A stretch of DNA of 64,000 bases from Alcanivorax profundi (GCF_003597125.1 NZ_QYYA01000004.1:1-64000); one strand, 5' to 3'; positions 29,701-40,660 are shown, counted from the first letter of the stretch. Made by a program: numbers and translations. The notes: generated by a model not told the origin, from the letters alone.

Positions 29701-29751
29701 CCTCCCGTTCGCGGGAGGCAACCTTCCCTCCCCGCTTGCGGGGAGGTTTTT
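29701..29751 (+). terminator. Tandem hairpins ending the lipoprotein operon
   Basis: The first hairpin is CCTCCCG-TTCG-CGGGAGG (29701-29718), with a stable UUCG tetraloop. The second is CCTCCCCGC (29727-29735)/GCGGGGAGG (29738-29746), followed immediately by TTTTT (29747-29751). The second is a canonical intrinsic terminator. It sits exactly against the stop codon of the convergent LuxR gene. Confidence 0.85.
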
Positions 29752-30344
29752 CAGTACCCTCCCAGCAAGGCAATCAATGCAGCCTGACGGTGGACTCCCG
29801 TTTTCTGCAGCAGGGACTTGATCTGACTTCTTACGGTTTCACGGGAACTGCAGCGCAATGCGGCAATCTCAGCGGAGCTTCTGCCGTGTAAAAGATGACG
29901 GGCAATATCCATTTCAGCCGGGGTGAACTGGTACTGTTCCGCTGCCAGAGCGAGCGCTTGCGAAGCATTGGCTCCCCCATCACAAGACACCAACCGCAAC
30001 CAGCGCTGTTGATCATCGAGAAAGTCGACCCGAAACACACAAACCCGGTCAGCCGTCTGCAACTTGAGACGCTGAGATTGTGCCGCCGTTGTTCGCAGAG
30101 CGCGAACCGCGCGTTGAAAGCGCACCCCATTGGCGGTGCCGGCATGCCCGATCGAGATGTCGAGCAAGCCAGGGTTCAGTTTTTGCTGAGCGGCCTGGTT
30201 GGAATACTCCACGTTCCCGGCGCGATCACAGACAATCACCGCCCTGGAAAAACTGTCCAGCAGTGCTTCCAGCAAAGCCAAATCTTGATTGGAAGTACGG
30301 TGATGATGGTTCGCGGTTGATCTGACAGCAGTGGCAACTTGCAT
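29751..30344 (-). CDS. PAS-LuxR transcriptional regulator
   Basis: A 197-residue protein from ATG 30344, preceded by GAGAGGGGGA. The N-terminal half is a PAS-like sensor ('LDSFSRAVIVCDRAGNVEYSNQAAQQKL'). The C-terminal 60 residues are a LuxR HTH ('YQFTPAEMDIARHLLHGRSSAEIAALRCSSRETVRSQIKSLLQKTGVHRQAALIALL'). There is no receiver domain, so it should respond to a ligand or redox state rather than phosphorylation. It converges on the beta-helix/cytochrome lipoprotein gene and is a candidate regulator of it, though position alone does not show this. Confidence 0.82.
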   Translation of the reverse strand: MQVATAVRSTANHHHRTSNQDLALLEALLDSFSRAVIVCDRAGNVEYSNQAAQQKLNPGLLDISIGHAGTANGVRFQRAVRALRTTAAQSQRLKLQTADRVCVFRVDFLDDQQRWLRLVSCDGGANASQALALAAEQYQFTPAEMDIARHLLHGRSSAEIAALRCSSRETVRSQIKSLLQKTGVHRQAALIALLGGY

Positions 30345-30444
30345 GCGCGTCCCCCTCTCGTTGATGTCATTCAATGAGAGGGACAACGGCCAGGAATTCG
30401 ACAATGAGCCGAATCCAGAACGCGTATTGACGGAGCCGAACGTC

Positions 30445-31053
30445 TTACCGTTGTTTTTCGCGCAACGCTTTCAACGGGGCGGACAACTTATCCGGGTGTC
30501 GAGGATGAACCAAAGCATAGGTAGAAAAGATCGTGGCCAGATCTGCATCCAGATCATCACCGGGCTCCAACACCAACGGAAAATCGATTTCCTTTTTTCG
30601 GTAATCGGCCGTCGCAACGATGATGGGTACACCCGCCTGATGAGCGATACGATGAAACCCGGTTTTCCATTGTGTTGCACCACCGCGCGTACCTTCCGGG
30701 GCCACCACCATGAACAATTGCTCAGCGCCGTTGAACTGGGCGACCGTCTGCTCGACCACGCCCCCGGCCTTGTTGCGATCAATGGGCAGGGCTCCCATCC
30801 AGCGCAACAAGGAACCCAGCGGTCCCTTGAAGGCACTGTCCTTGATCATCACATGCGCATCCAGGCCCAGTTGCATCATGGCGGCCAGGGTCACAATGCC
30901 ATCCCAGTTGGACGTGTGCGGCCCGCCAATAATCACCGCCTTGGGCAAGGCAGGTAACGGACTGACCACCTTCCAGCCAATCAGCTTCAGGAAACCGCGC
31001 GCGCACGCCCGGGAAAATGCATTACCGCGACGCGGGTAATCGCTGGTGGCCAT
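30445..31053 (-). CDS. 1-acylglycerol-3-phosphate acyltransferase-like protein
   Basis: A 202-residue protein from ATG 31053 (GAGGA 8 bases upstream); a longer frame to 31194 has no family similarity. The PlsC-type acceptor motif H-x4-D appears as 'GGPHTSNWDGIV' and the phosphate-binding 'APEGTR' follows about 65 residues later. It transfers an acyl group to a lysophospholipid or related acceptor at the inner membrane. It lies upstream of acnA, divergently oriented, and is a second PlsC-family gene besides olsA at 49.2 kb. The true substrate is not shown by sequence. Confidence 0.8.
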   Translation of the reverse strand: MATSDYPRRGNAFSRACARGFLKLIGWKVVSPLPALPKAVIIGGPHTSNWDGIVTLAAMMQLGLDAHVMIKDSAFKGPLGSLLRWMGALPIDRNKAGGVVEQTVAQFNGAEQLFMVVAPEGTRGGATQWKTGFHRIAHQAGVPIIVATADYRKKEIDFPLVLEPGDDLDADLATIFSTYALVHPRHPDKLSAPLKALREKQR

Positions 31054-31239
31054 AAACAGAATCCTCGACAAAAGTGCCGCGATCATACGCAGGGCGCCGA
31101 TGACTCTCATTGACCTTGAAGACCAACGTTCGCCCCAGTGGACAGGCGGTGCCCATGGTCTATGACAAAGATTGAAAAACCCCCTTCGCCACACATTTCA
31201 TGTGGACGCCATAAGCGCGTAGTATGAGGGTATTCATAA

Positions 31240-31305
31240 CGCAGGGTCCTGGTGTCATTGTGTTATGGGCCCTGCGGTCCCGCTTTACGCCGTGACACCA
31301 CGGCG
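31240..31305 (+). promoter_or_regulatory. Two-hairpin leader of acnA
   Basis: CGCAGGGTCC (31240-31249) pairs with GGGCCCTGCG (31267-31276), 10 pairs with one wobble. CGCCGTG (31288-31294) pairs with CACGGCG (31299-31305) around an ACAC loop. Both lie in the 5' leader, with a possible -10 TAGTAT at 31220-31225 upstream and a strong AGGAGG before the GTG start. Possible roles are mRNA stability or regulation, as aconitase mRNAs are often controlled post-transcriptionally; this is not a riboswitch class I recognise. Confidence 0.45.
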
Positions 31306-31336
31306 GCGAGCCCATTCTCGACCCAGGAGGTGTGCA

Positions 31337-34087
<2,751 letters not shown>

Positions 34088-34102
34088 CCCGACCCTCTGC
34101 TG

Positions 34103-34156
34103 TGGGAGCGGAGTTCCACCGCGATGTCGGGCCACCGTGGCCTGCCCCGCTCCCGC
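34103..34156. repeat. REP-like palindrome after acnA
   Basis: GTGGGAGCGGAGTTCCACCG near 34103 can fold back on CCCCGCTCCCGC near 34145-34156, and contains the word GTTCCACCGCGATG also seen (as GTTCCGCCGCGATG) near 1628. It is a member of the same dispersed intergenic family. Confidence 0.6.
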
Positions 34157-34163
34157 AATCACC

Positions 34164-34193
34164 ACCGGGCTTTCCCTTCCGAGCCCGGTTTTT
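34164..34193 (+). terminator. Strong intrinsic terminator of acnA
   Basis: ACCGGGCT (34164-34171) and AGCCCGGT (34182-34189) form a perfect 8-bp stem followed by TTTTT (34189-34193). Confidence 0.85.
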
Positions 34194-34234
34194 GCTATGC
34201 TGACTCTGCTTCACAACGAGTTTTGGGGAACTCC

Positions 34235-34510
34235 GTGCGCTCTGTACTCCTGATCTTCTGTTGCGCCCTGGCACTGCCAGCGGCGGCGCAATCGTTTGAC
34301 GACAGCGACCTGCTCACCGCCGAGCAGCGCGATGCACGCCTGCGCGAACAACAAGAACTGGAAGCCAGGGAGCAAGACCTTCTGCAGCAGAAGGAAACCA
34401 CCCAGGAACTGCTTGAGCAGCAAGATGCTTACCTGGAAGCACTGAAAGCCCAGATCGATGCCATGAAGCAGCCCTCACAAGAATCACAACAACACGGGAC
34501 ACCACGCTGA
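34235..34510 (+). CDS. Small periplasmic coiled-coil protein
   Basis: A 91-residue protein with GTG start at 34235, preceded by GGGG. The signal peptide is VRSVLLIFCCALALPAAAQS. The mature part is one long charged helix from about residue 25 to 80 (EQRDARLREQQELEAREQDLLQQKETTQELLEQQDAYLEALKAQIDAM). It has no named family. Its stop codon shares one base with the start of the next gene (TGATG), so the two are coupled. Annotation of a function is not possible; the domain layout resembles small periplasmic structural or tether proteins. Confidence 0.7.
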   Translation: MRSVLLIFCCALALPAAAQSFDDSDLLTAEQRDARLREQQELEAREQDLLQQKETTQELLEQQDAYLEALKAQIDAMKQPSQESQQHGTPR

Positions 34511-35133
34511 TGCTGCAATGGTTACGCCGCCTGTTTCAGGGCCCGGCAAAAGACGCGACGCCTCAGCAGGCACCCCGCCCCGAAGACGATGCCCCCCCAG
34601 TGGAAACGCCGCAATCTGAGGTGCCAGCCCCTCCGCCTGCCGACCCGATGGCCCCTTTTCTGCCGTTCCAGATCCGGCCGCTGGAAGTGGCCGACCTGAA
34701 CCGTCTGCTCGGCGTCTTCCGCGATGCCATACAAGTGGGCAGTGCTGGCGAATACGATCAGCAGCAACGTGATGCCTGGAGTCGTGGCCAGAACTACGAC
34801 AGCCTGATCTCATTGCTGAGTGAAGGGGAAACCGTGGTGGCGCAGTGGGATGATGAACTGGTGGGGTTTGCCCAGCGCATTGCCGACAACATCAATATGG
34901 TTTACGTGCACCCGGACTCCGCCCGGGTGGGCATTGCTACCCTGCTCTACCAGCATCTGGAAGACAGCGCCCGGGTCGAAGGCATCCCCAGCCTGATCAC
35001 CCACGCCAGCCTGACCGCACTGGAATTCTTTCGCTTCATGGGTTTCGACAGTGAAGGGGAGGAGCAAGCAGATCGGGGTGGCGTCAATCTGAAACGCCAC
35101 CTTATGCGCAAATCATTGGGCAATTTTCAGTAA
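34510..35133 (+). CDS. GNAT-family acetyltransferase with proline-rich N-terminal extension
   Basis: A 207-residue protein. Residues 10-45 are a proline/acid-rich linker (APRPEDDAPPVETPQSEVPAPPPADP). The GNAT fold follows from about residue 54 ('FQIRPLEVADLNRLLGVFRDAI') with the acetyl-CoA loop 'VHPDSARVGIATLLYQHLED' (R/Q-x-x-G-x-G/A type) and 'FFRFMGF' near the C-terminus. It acetylates an unknown amine or protein. It is coupled to the preceding secreted protein gene by a one-base overlap, which is unusual because this protein has no signal peptide. Confidence 0.85.
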   Translation: MLQWLRRLFQGPAKDATPQQAPRPEDDAPPVETPQSEVPAPPPADPMAPFLPFQIRPLEVADLNRLLGVFRDAIQVGSAGEYDQQQRDAWSRGQNYDSLISLLSEGETVVAQWDDELVGFAQRIADNINMVYVHPDSARVGIATLLYQHLEDSARVEGIPSLITHASLTALEFFRFMGFDSEGEEQADRGGVNLKRHLMRKSLGNFQ

Positions 35134-35214
35134 ATAAACCGAACATTCATCAAAAAATCTGATCAAACCCGCCAAACCGGTGCCATGGGTTCGGCCTCCC
35201 CGTGCCACTAGAAT

Positions 35215-35340
35215 GATTCCATCGGCAGCGCAGAATGCGCGGCCTACCCAACACCATTTGCGCTCATTCTGAACACCCGGGGTCACGGATTGGCCCCACA
35301 CTTCCCCCCTTAAGGCCGTCCCCCCGACGGCCCTTTTTTT
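35215..35340 (+). ncRNA. Candidate small RNA with terminal hairpin
   Basis: CAGAATGCGC (35231-35240) pairs with GCG-CT-CATTCTG (35260-35271), a 10-pair stem with a two-base bulge. It is followed by GGGG/CCCC near 35280-35297 and then a strong terminator. An extended -10-like TAGAAT lies just upstream (about 35209-35214), but a matching -35 is not convincing. The segment lies beyond the GNAT stop and could instead be its 3' UTR. No Rfam family is recognised. Confidence 0.35.
35314..35340 (+). terminator. Intrinsic terminator
   Basis: GGCCGTC (35314-35320) and GACGGCC (35326-35332) enclose a CCCCC loop and are followed by C and seven Ts (35334-35340). It ends the GNAT transcript or the candidate small RNA. 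Confidence 0.88.
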
Positions 35341-35698
35341 GTGCCGCGACACGGGCAATTTTTAGGGTACATCGCGGATTTCCGTGAACGGCCCGATTTA
35401 CCCCCCACTTGCCGCAGGAGCGTCGGTTATTTGCTCCGCTCACCCTTCGGGCCGCCCTGCGGTCGTTCCTTCGCTACGCTCGGTGGCGACGCGACCCCAA
35501 ACCAGGATCAAAAGCATTTTCATCACAGAGGGCACAGGGCTCACTGGGGAAGACGGTTTTCCTCTGTGAACCCTGTGCCCTCTATGGGAAATCGTCTTTA
35601 ACGACGTGGGTTATCGCGCCGCGAGCGACGCTCCTACGGAAGGGGCTCTTCTGTGGACGATTCCCTCGAATCCGCGAAGAACCCTTTTCCTGTAATGC

Positions 35699-36571
35699 TC
35701 AGGGCTTGTACAACAAGCGCCCCACGCTGTTGAACGCTTTTTCGGTAAGGCTCATGCGGATCATGGCGCGGAACAGGGTCTCCGGCAGCAGCCGGCGGGC
35801 CAGCAACAGCATGCGGGCATCGCTACCGACACTGTAGCGCAGGCGCTGGCTGCCATCGGTGGAAGCCTTGTAGATGACGTCCGCAGCCTCTTCAGGCGTC
35901 GAGCCCCCTGGCCCGGTCTTGTCCATCACCCCGAACTGGTCTTTGGAATAAGTCTCGTAGGTGGACACCCCGGTGCGATTTTCGCGGTCGGCGGAACGCC
36001 CGAAGAAGGCCGTATTCACCGCCCCCGGCTCAATGATCTTGATGCCAATGCCCAGCGGACAGAGTTCGTACACCAGCCCTTCGGTGAACCCTTCCACCGC
36101 CCACTTGCTGGCGTTATACACACTGTACAGCGGCAGTGGTACCCGCCCGACCATGCTGGCCACGTTCACGAGTACACCGCTTTGCCGCTCGCGAAAGTGG
36201 GGCAGCACGGCCCGACAGGTCTCCATCAGTCCGAACACATTGGTCTCGAACTGCCGTTTAATCTGTTCTTCATCCAGGGTTTCAAACGCGCCCATCAACC
36301 CATAGCCGGCATTGTTCACCAGCACGTCAATCGCCCCGAAACGCTGGATGACGGCTGCTACAGCGGCGTGAATGCTGTCACGGTCAGTGACATCCAGACG
36401 GGTACACATCACCCCCGGCAGTGCCGCCAGCTCATCCGCCTGGGACGGGTCTCGCATGGTAGCTGCCACATTCCAGCCGTTGGCCTGAAACAGTTTGGCG
36501 GTGGCGTAGCCGATGCCGGACGACGCCCCGGTAATCAATACCGTCTTGATCGCAGATTCAGTCACACTCAT
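35699..36571 (-). CDS. Short-chain dehydrogenase/reductase (SDR)
   Basis: A 290-residue classical SDR: NAD(P) motif 'TVLITGASSGIGYATA' (TGxxxGIG), 'DVLVNNAGYG' (NNAG), catalytic Ser in 'LVNVASMVGR', and YxxxK in 'YSVYNASKWAV'. The C-terminus after residue 200 includes a conserved basic helix. SDRs reduce or oxidise ketone/alcohol groups; this subgroup resembles those acting on lipids or retinoid-like substrates (inference). It lies 17 bases after the MpaB-type oxygenase gene on the same strand, so the two form an operon read leftwards from the palindromic operator at 37866. Confidence 0.88.
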   Translation of the reverse strand: MSVTESAIKTVLITGASSGIGYATAKLFQANGWNVAATMRDPSQADELAALPGVMCTRLDVTDRDSIHAAVAAVIQRFGAIDVLVNNAGYGLMGAFETLDEEQIKRQFETNVFGLMETCRAVLPHFRERQSGVLVNVASMVGRVPLPLYSVYNASKWAVEGFTEGLVYELCPLGIGIKIIEPGAVNTAFFGRSADRENRTGVSTYETYSKDQFGVMDKTGPGGSTPEEAADVIYKASTDGSQRLRYSVGSDARMLLLARRLLPETLFRAMIRMSLTEKAFNSVGRLLYKP

Positions 36572-36588
36572 TTCCTGCTTTATCGCTT

Positions 36589-37827
36589 TCAGACATGCCC
36601 CGGGTGCGAAGCATCCGGGCGAATCAGGTCTTGCTCGGATTCCCCGAACATCTGGGCCAGCACCTGCAATTGAGCCTTGCGGCCCGTACGCTGCTGTCGC
36701 TGACGCAACCCAGGTAAATAGCGCTGACCGGCATGCAAGGCAAATCGCGGCCCCAGCGTGAGCAAGGGGTACCAGGACGACACATCCTCCGGCAGGCCCA
36801 GTTGCGCCATCTTTTGCTTGTCCAGAAAAAAGCGGCTGACACTCAGATGCTTGTTGTAGGCAAGCTTGCGCTGCAGGGATTCAAAACGGCCGAACTTTCG
36901 CTCCAGAGGCTCTTGCGCCAACGCCATGCCCAGCTCACGGCTGGTCCAGTCCGGCTGGCTCTGGGTCATCAGGGTGTGGTGCAGCAGCACAATCCCGTCG
37001 CGCTCGCTGTCGACCAGCCAACGCTCATCCACGCCCATCAACCAGCTGGCGTATTTCCACAACTGCATCACGCCACGGGACTCACGGGGCGTTACCGGCA
37101 CCCCCATCTTGCGCAGGCCACCCAGCATCACCACGCAGAACCCCAGATAGGTCGCCACCATATCTACCTGACTGAGCGGCTTGCCCCACTGGCTCTCATC
37201 CCACTCGTCCCGGGAGGCCAGGTTGCGGCGCACCAGCGAATGCACCATGCGCACATGCAAGGTGCTCTTGAAGCCTGCCCCGAAACGCTCCAGCCCGCCC
37301 ACCTCCGTGCAGTCGATCCACCATTTGCCGGTCTCGGCCACTCGACGGGACGCGCCCTTGTTGAGGGCGCCGGTCAACACCAGGGACTGGTTGAAACCGG
37401 ACAGCAAATAGCCCCCCATCAACGCCAGATCCCGCAACACGTATGGGGCTGTCATGCCAGTGGAGTGAATAAAGCGGGCACCGTCCTCGATCAGCTCGAA
37501 GTCCACCCAGGCCGGGCGTTTTTCCAGCCGTTTGATGAACAAACGCAATGGTTCCGGGCAATCCGGCACCGCGTGCAGCCCCTCATTGACGGCCTTTTCG
37601 AACAGCGCACGGGCCTCCCGTGGGCCGAATGCCACCATCCAGTCCACCAGATCATCCATGGGCTGATCACCTTCCCACAGGGCGGCGATCACCTCATCAA
37701 ATTCTGCGCGACTCGGCGCCAGATCACGGCCCAACAGGGTACGCAGCAACACTGGCGTGGCTTGCTGGGTCTTCTCAAATGGGCGAGCCCGGCGAGGCGC
37801 GGGCTGAATGTGTGCCTGAGCGGTCAT
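36589..37827 (-). CDS. MpaB/latex-clearing-type oxygenase (DUF2236 family)
   Basis: A 412-residue protein from ATG 37827 (AGGAGG 5 bases upstream; GTG 37830 is too close). The DUF2236/oxygenase-MpaB family appears in 'FEKAVNEGLHAVPDCPEPLRLFIKRLEKRPAWVDFELIEDGARF', 'GGYLLSGFNQSLVLTGALNKGASRRVAETGKWW' and 'HVRMVHSLVRRNLA', which contains the conserved His/Arg region associated with haem binding in Lcp-type enzymes. Family members oxidise isoprenoid or other lipophilic substrates. No signal peptide is seen. It is the first gene of the operon with the SDR and lies divergently to the TetR regulator gene. Confidence 0.82.
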   Translation of the reverse strand: MTAQAHIQPAPRRARPFEKTQQATPVLLRTLLGRDLAPSRAEFDEVIAALWEGDQPMDDLVDWMVAFGPREARALFEKAVNEGLHAVPDCPEPLRLFIKRLEKRPAWVDFELIEDGARFIHSTGMTAPYVLRDLALMGGYLLSGFNQSLVLTGALNKGASRRVAETGKWWIDCTEVGGLERFGAGFKSTLHVRMVHSLVRRNLASRDEWDESQWGKPLSQVDMVATYLGFCVVMLGGLRKMGVPVTPRESRGVMQLWKYASWLMGVDERWLVDSERDGIVLLHHTLMTQSQPDWTSRELGMALAQEPLERKFGRFESLQRKLAYNKHLSVSRFFLDKQKMAQLGLPEDVSSWYPLLTLGPRFALHAGQRYLPGLRQRQQRTGRKAQLQVLAQMFGESEQDLIRPDASHPGHV

Positions 37828-37865
37828 CACAACCTCCTGGGTGTGCTTGCAATAGCTGTCACCCT

Positions 37866-37887
37866 AATGCGAATATGTATTCGCATT
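37866..37887. promoter_or_regulatory. 22-bp operator-like palindrome in the divergent promoter region
   Basis: AATGCGAATA-TG-TATTCGCATT is a perfect inverted repeat between the MpaB-type oxygenase (minus) and TetR (plus) genes. A further half-site ATTCGCATT follows 2 bases later. The size and symmetry suit a TetR-family dimer, so it is the probable autoregulatory operator and would also control the oxygenase-SDR operon. Confidence 0.75.
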
Positions 37888-37918
37888 CAATTCGCATTTT
37901 GCCGATACAGGTTCCGCC

Positions 37919-38536
37919 ATGCGTAAACGCCCTCAACAACAACGCTCCCGGGAAATGGTCCGCGCCTTGATCGACGCGACCGCCCAGGTCATCCAGCAGC
38001 AGGGGCTGGACAACACCACCACCGCCAGGATTGCCGAGGTAGCCGGCGTCAGCGTGGGCTCGCTGTATCAGTATTTCGGTGACAAGGATGGGTTGATCGA
38101 AGCCCTGATGGAGAGTCTGGCCGAGGATATCGGGGTCGGTCTGAAACGACTGCCCATCACCGACAATGTGGACATCAATGCCATGGTCAGCAGTGCCATT
38201 CGCTTCGGCTTTGCGGTGCTGCATTCCCGCGACGGCCTGTACCTGGAACTGGTACGCAACTGGCATCGACTGCCCACCAACCGGGTGGTGGAAGTCCTGC
38301 AACAACACTTCATGGATCTGGCCCGGATGTACTTCCTGCGCCATTATCGGGACTACCCCATCCACAACCTGGAGGTGCGGGTGTTTATCGTCACCAACAG
38401 CGTGCTGTTCACCATGGTGCGCTACATCAGCCAGCACGGCGGCATGATTCGCGAAAGCGAGCTGGCCGATGAGCTGACCCGCATGGTCGCCAGCTACATC
38501 GCCGAACCGCCTGCCAGCGAGGAAACCGTTCGATGA
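37919..38536 (+). CDS. TetR-family transcriptional regulator
   Basis: A 205-residue protein. The N-terminal HTH is clear ('LIDATAQVIQQQGLDNTTTARIAEVAGVSVGSLYQYFGDKDGLIEALMESL', residues 17-68). The remaining all-alpha ligand-binding domain is variable. It probably binds the palindrome 32 bases upstream of its own start. It overlaps the AraC-type gene by 4 bases, so the two regulators are cotranscribed. Its ligand is unknown, but neighbouring desaturase and oxygenase genes suggest a fatty acid or hydrocarbon derivative. Confidence 0.92.
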   Translation: MRKRPQQQRSREMVRALIDATAQVIQQQGLDNTTTARIAEVAGVSVGSLYQYFGDKDGLIEALMESLAEDIGVGLKRLPITDNVDINAMVSSAIRFGFAVLHSRDGLYLELVRNWHRLPTNRVVEVLQQHFMDLARMYFLRHYRDYPIHNLEVRVFIVTNSVLFTMVRYISQHGGMIRESELADELTRMVASYIAEPPASEETVR

Positions 38537-39528
38537 AACCCGACCTGGCTCTGGCCTACTGCCGCATGATCGCCCAGACCCTGGGGCTTGATCAGGATGG
38601 CCTGGATACCCTGGTGGCCAACACCGGGATCGACGCCCACACCCTGCAGACCAGCGATGGGTTCATTGACTGGCCCGGTGCCTGTCAGCTGATTGCAAAC
38701 GCGCAGCACATGAGTGAAGCGCCGGATCTGGCCCTGCAAACCGGCCTGCGCGCCCTGCCTGCCATGCATGGCCCCATGGGGATGGCCGCCATGGCCAGCC
38801 CTACCCTGCGCGATGCCATGCGGGTCTTTGCCAGTTTTACCAACACCCGCACCCGGGTGTTTCTCACCGAAATGGAAGAAACTCCCGACACCATCACCCT
38901 GCACCTGAAATTCGCTTATCCGCTGGATGATGCCATTCGTTTCCTCACCGAATCCGCCATGGGATCGGCCTACGCCTGTCATGTGGTCCTGCGAGGCAAA
39001 CCCATCGAGGATGGCACCGCCAGCTTCAACTACCCGGCACCGGCCTGGGCCGAATCCTACAAAAAGATCTTCCGGGGGACCGAAGTGGTCTTTGATGCCC
39101 CCGGCGTGTCGCTGTCCCTGCCTGCACGCTACGGCGACGAGGTATTAGCCAGCCACGACCGGGACTTGCTGTGGCTGGCCATTCAGCAGTGTGAAGCCCG
39201 CCAGGAAGCCCTGCGCAAGCAAGGCACGGTAACGGATCAGGTGCTTGCCCTGCTTCACCAAAGCCAGGGCCAGGCCAGCCTCGATGCCGTGGCAGACCGT
39301 TTGCACATGAGCCCGCGCACCCTGATCCGCAAGCTCAAGCACGAAGACACCCGTTTTCAGCAACTGCGTGACCAGACCCTCAGCCGCCGCGCCACCCAGC
39401 TGCTGAGCCTGCCCCACTACACCGTCGCAGCAGTGGCAGAAGACCTGGGCTACACCGACGTGGCCAGCTTCCGCCGCGCCTTCCAGCGCTGGTTCGGCAC
39501 CAGCCCGGGGCGATTCCGGCAGGAATAA
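38533..39528 (+). CDS. AraC-family regulator (OruR/Arabinose_bd type)
   Basis: A 331-residue protein. Residues 10-190 are the N-terminal effector domain of the AraC_arabinose_bd (OruR) type, with 'DWPGACQLIANAQHM', 'MHGPMGMAAMASPTLRDAMRVFASF' and 'FNYPAPAWAESYKKIF'. The C-terminal 100 residues have the double HTH of AraC ('SLDAVADRLHMSPRTLIRKLKHEDTRFQQLRDQ' and 'YTVAAVAEDLGYTDVASFRRAFQRWFGTSPGRFRQ'). This type often controls genes for aliphatic compound metabolism, including alkane and fatty acid genes, in related bacteria. The start overlaps TetR's stop. Confidence 0.9.
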   Translation: MKPDLALAYCRMIAQTLGLDQDGLDTLVANTGIDAHTLQTSDGFIDWPGACQLIANAQHMSEAPDLALQTGLRALPAMHGPMGMAAMASPTLRDAMRVFASFTNTRTRVFLTEMEETPDTITLHLKFAYPLDDAIRFLTESAMGSAYACHVVLRGKPIEDGTASFNYPAPAWAESYKKIFRGTEVVFDAPGVSLSLPARYGDEVLASHDRDLLWLAIQQCEARQEALRKQGTVTDQVLALLHQSQGQASLDAVADRLHMSPRTLIRKLKHEDTRFQQLRDQTLSRRATQLLSLPHYTVAAVAEDLGYTDVASFRRAFQRWFGTSPGRFRQE

Positions 39529-39529
39529 C

Positions 39530-39690
39530 CTGTCGGTAGGAGCGTCCTTGGCGGCGCGATAACCACCTGGAATCAAAAGCTTCGCTACCGCAGAGTTCAC
39601 AGAGGCTAAAACTGTCTTCTTCCCAGTGGTCTCGGTGAGCTGTGCGGTACGTTTGGCTTATCGCAGCGACACCGACGTCTCTACAGCCCC
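39530..39690. repeat. REP-like inverted repeats between regulator and desaturase genes
   Basis: GTAGGAGCGTCCTTGGCGGCGCGATAA at about 39536-39562 faces an inverted cognate TTATCGCAGCGACACCGACG..CTCTACA near 39658-39685. Between them is a CAGAGTTCACAGAGG word like the one in the 35.5 kb repeat. The pair forms an approximately 150-bp unit in the 256-bp gap before the first desaturase gene. Confidence 0.6.
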
Positions 39691-39784
39691 TGTCATTTTC
39701 TATCCCCCCCTTGTCAGCATCCGCGCTTACCGCTGTTCGCCATTCCGGCAACACTGAAAAAAAGCACCATTGGAGACTGGCGCA

Positions 39785-40654
39785 ATGAGTCACGCCGACA
39801 ACAACAATGAACTGGCCCGCCTGAAGGTGTCACCGCCACTGGCCTGGCCCACGATTGCCATTCTGATCGTGTCCCTGATCAGCATCGCCCTGAGCTGGGT
39901 ACTCGTCATGAACGACATCTGGCCACTGTGGCTGGGCATGGTCATCAACAGCATTGCGGGCTACGCCCTCTTTACCCCGGCTCACGAGGCCATCCACCGG
40001 GCAGCAGCGCAGAAGTCGTCTACCAATGACTTTCTGCTGTCTGCCGCCACCTTCGTGGCCGTGCCCTTCGGCAAGGGTAAACTGTTCCGCCTGCTGCACA
40101 TGCGCCACCATCGCTTTGCCAACGACCCGGAAAACGACCCGGATCACTGGATGGCCAGCAGCCTGTGGACCATGCCGCTGTGGGGTCTGTGGCCGTATTT
40201 CTATCTCTACAAGTTCCTGCGCAACCCGGCCATGCTGCCCAATGTGAAGGTGTCCGAGATCGTTCGTGAGATCGTCGTGGCCGGGATTATCTTTGGCGCC
40301 CTGATTGCCTGGGAACCCTTCTACATGCTGACCCTGTGGCTGATCCCCACCTACTTTGCCTTCTTCCTGATGTGCCTGGTGTTCATGGTGCTGCCGCACT
40401 ACCCCCATACTGGCCGACAGGATGAAGACCCCAACACCACTGCCCTGATGCGCATGGGCGGCGAGTGGTGGCAGACCCCGGTGCTGATGTACCAGAACTA
40501 CCATTTGGTCCATCACCTCTATCCCACCGTGCCGTTCTACCGTTACGGCAAGGTGTGGAAGGCCCGGGAAGCCCACCACATGGAAAACTCCGGCAGCATG
40601 ATCATTGGCCCCTTCGGGCTCGGCCCGGACAGCGACAAGGCCAACGCCGCCTGA
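39785..40654 (+). CDS. Membrane fatty acid desaturase/hydroxylase, first paralogue
   Basis: A 289-residue protein from ATG 39785 (GGAGACTGG upstream). It has four or five membrane segments and the three histidine boxes of membrane di-iron enzymes: H67-E-A-I-H71, H105-MR-HH109 and 'VHHLYP' at H243-H244. It inserts a double bond or hydroxyl group into an acyl chain or a related lipid; the exact regiochemistry cannot be read from sequence. It is followed by a closely related paralogue and an SDR. The length of 289 is normal for the compact FA_desaturase family. A hairpin separates the two paralogues. Confidence 0.88.
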   Translation: MSHADNNNELARLKVSPPLAWPTIAILIVSLISIALSWVLVMNDIWPLWLGMVINSIAGYALFTPAHEAIHRAAAQKSSTNDFLLSAATFVAVPFGKGKLFRLLHMRHHRFANDPENDPDHWMASSLWTMPLWGLWPYFYLYKFLRNPAMLPNVKVSEIVREIVVAGIIFGALIAWEPFYMLTLWLIPTYFAFFLMCLVFMVLPHYPHTGRQDEDPNTTALMRMGGEWWQTPVLMYQNYHLVHHLYPTVPFYRYGKVWKAREAHHMENSGSMIIGPFGLGPDSDKANAA

Positions 40655-40660
40655 CGCCTG

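Larger units (their letters stand above)
35134..35698. other. 565-bp intergenic region: possible small RNA plus REP-like repeats
   Basis: The left half holds the small-RNA candidate ending at the terminator at 35314-35340. The right half (about 35405-35650) is repetitive: a CACAGAGGGCACAGGG word and its inverted copy CCCTGTGCCCTCT bracket about 65 bases, and a REP-like GCGCCGCGAGCGACGCTCCTA word follows near 35620. No start codon with a ribosome binding site and coding-like downstream sequence is present. Confidence 0.5.

Noticed and set aside
29701-29718. UUCG hairpin as a separate regulatory RNA
   Set aside because: It lies between a stop codon and a canonical terminator and is more simply part of the transcript end.
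35508-35585. Coding sequence in the CACAGAGGGCACAGGG repeat region
   Set aside because: Three frames have short open stretches, but they follow an inverted repeat and have no start signal.
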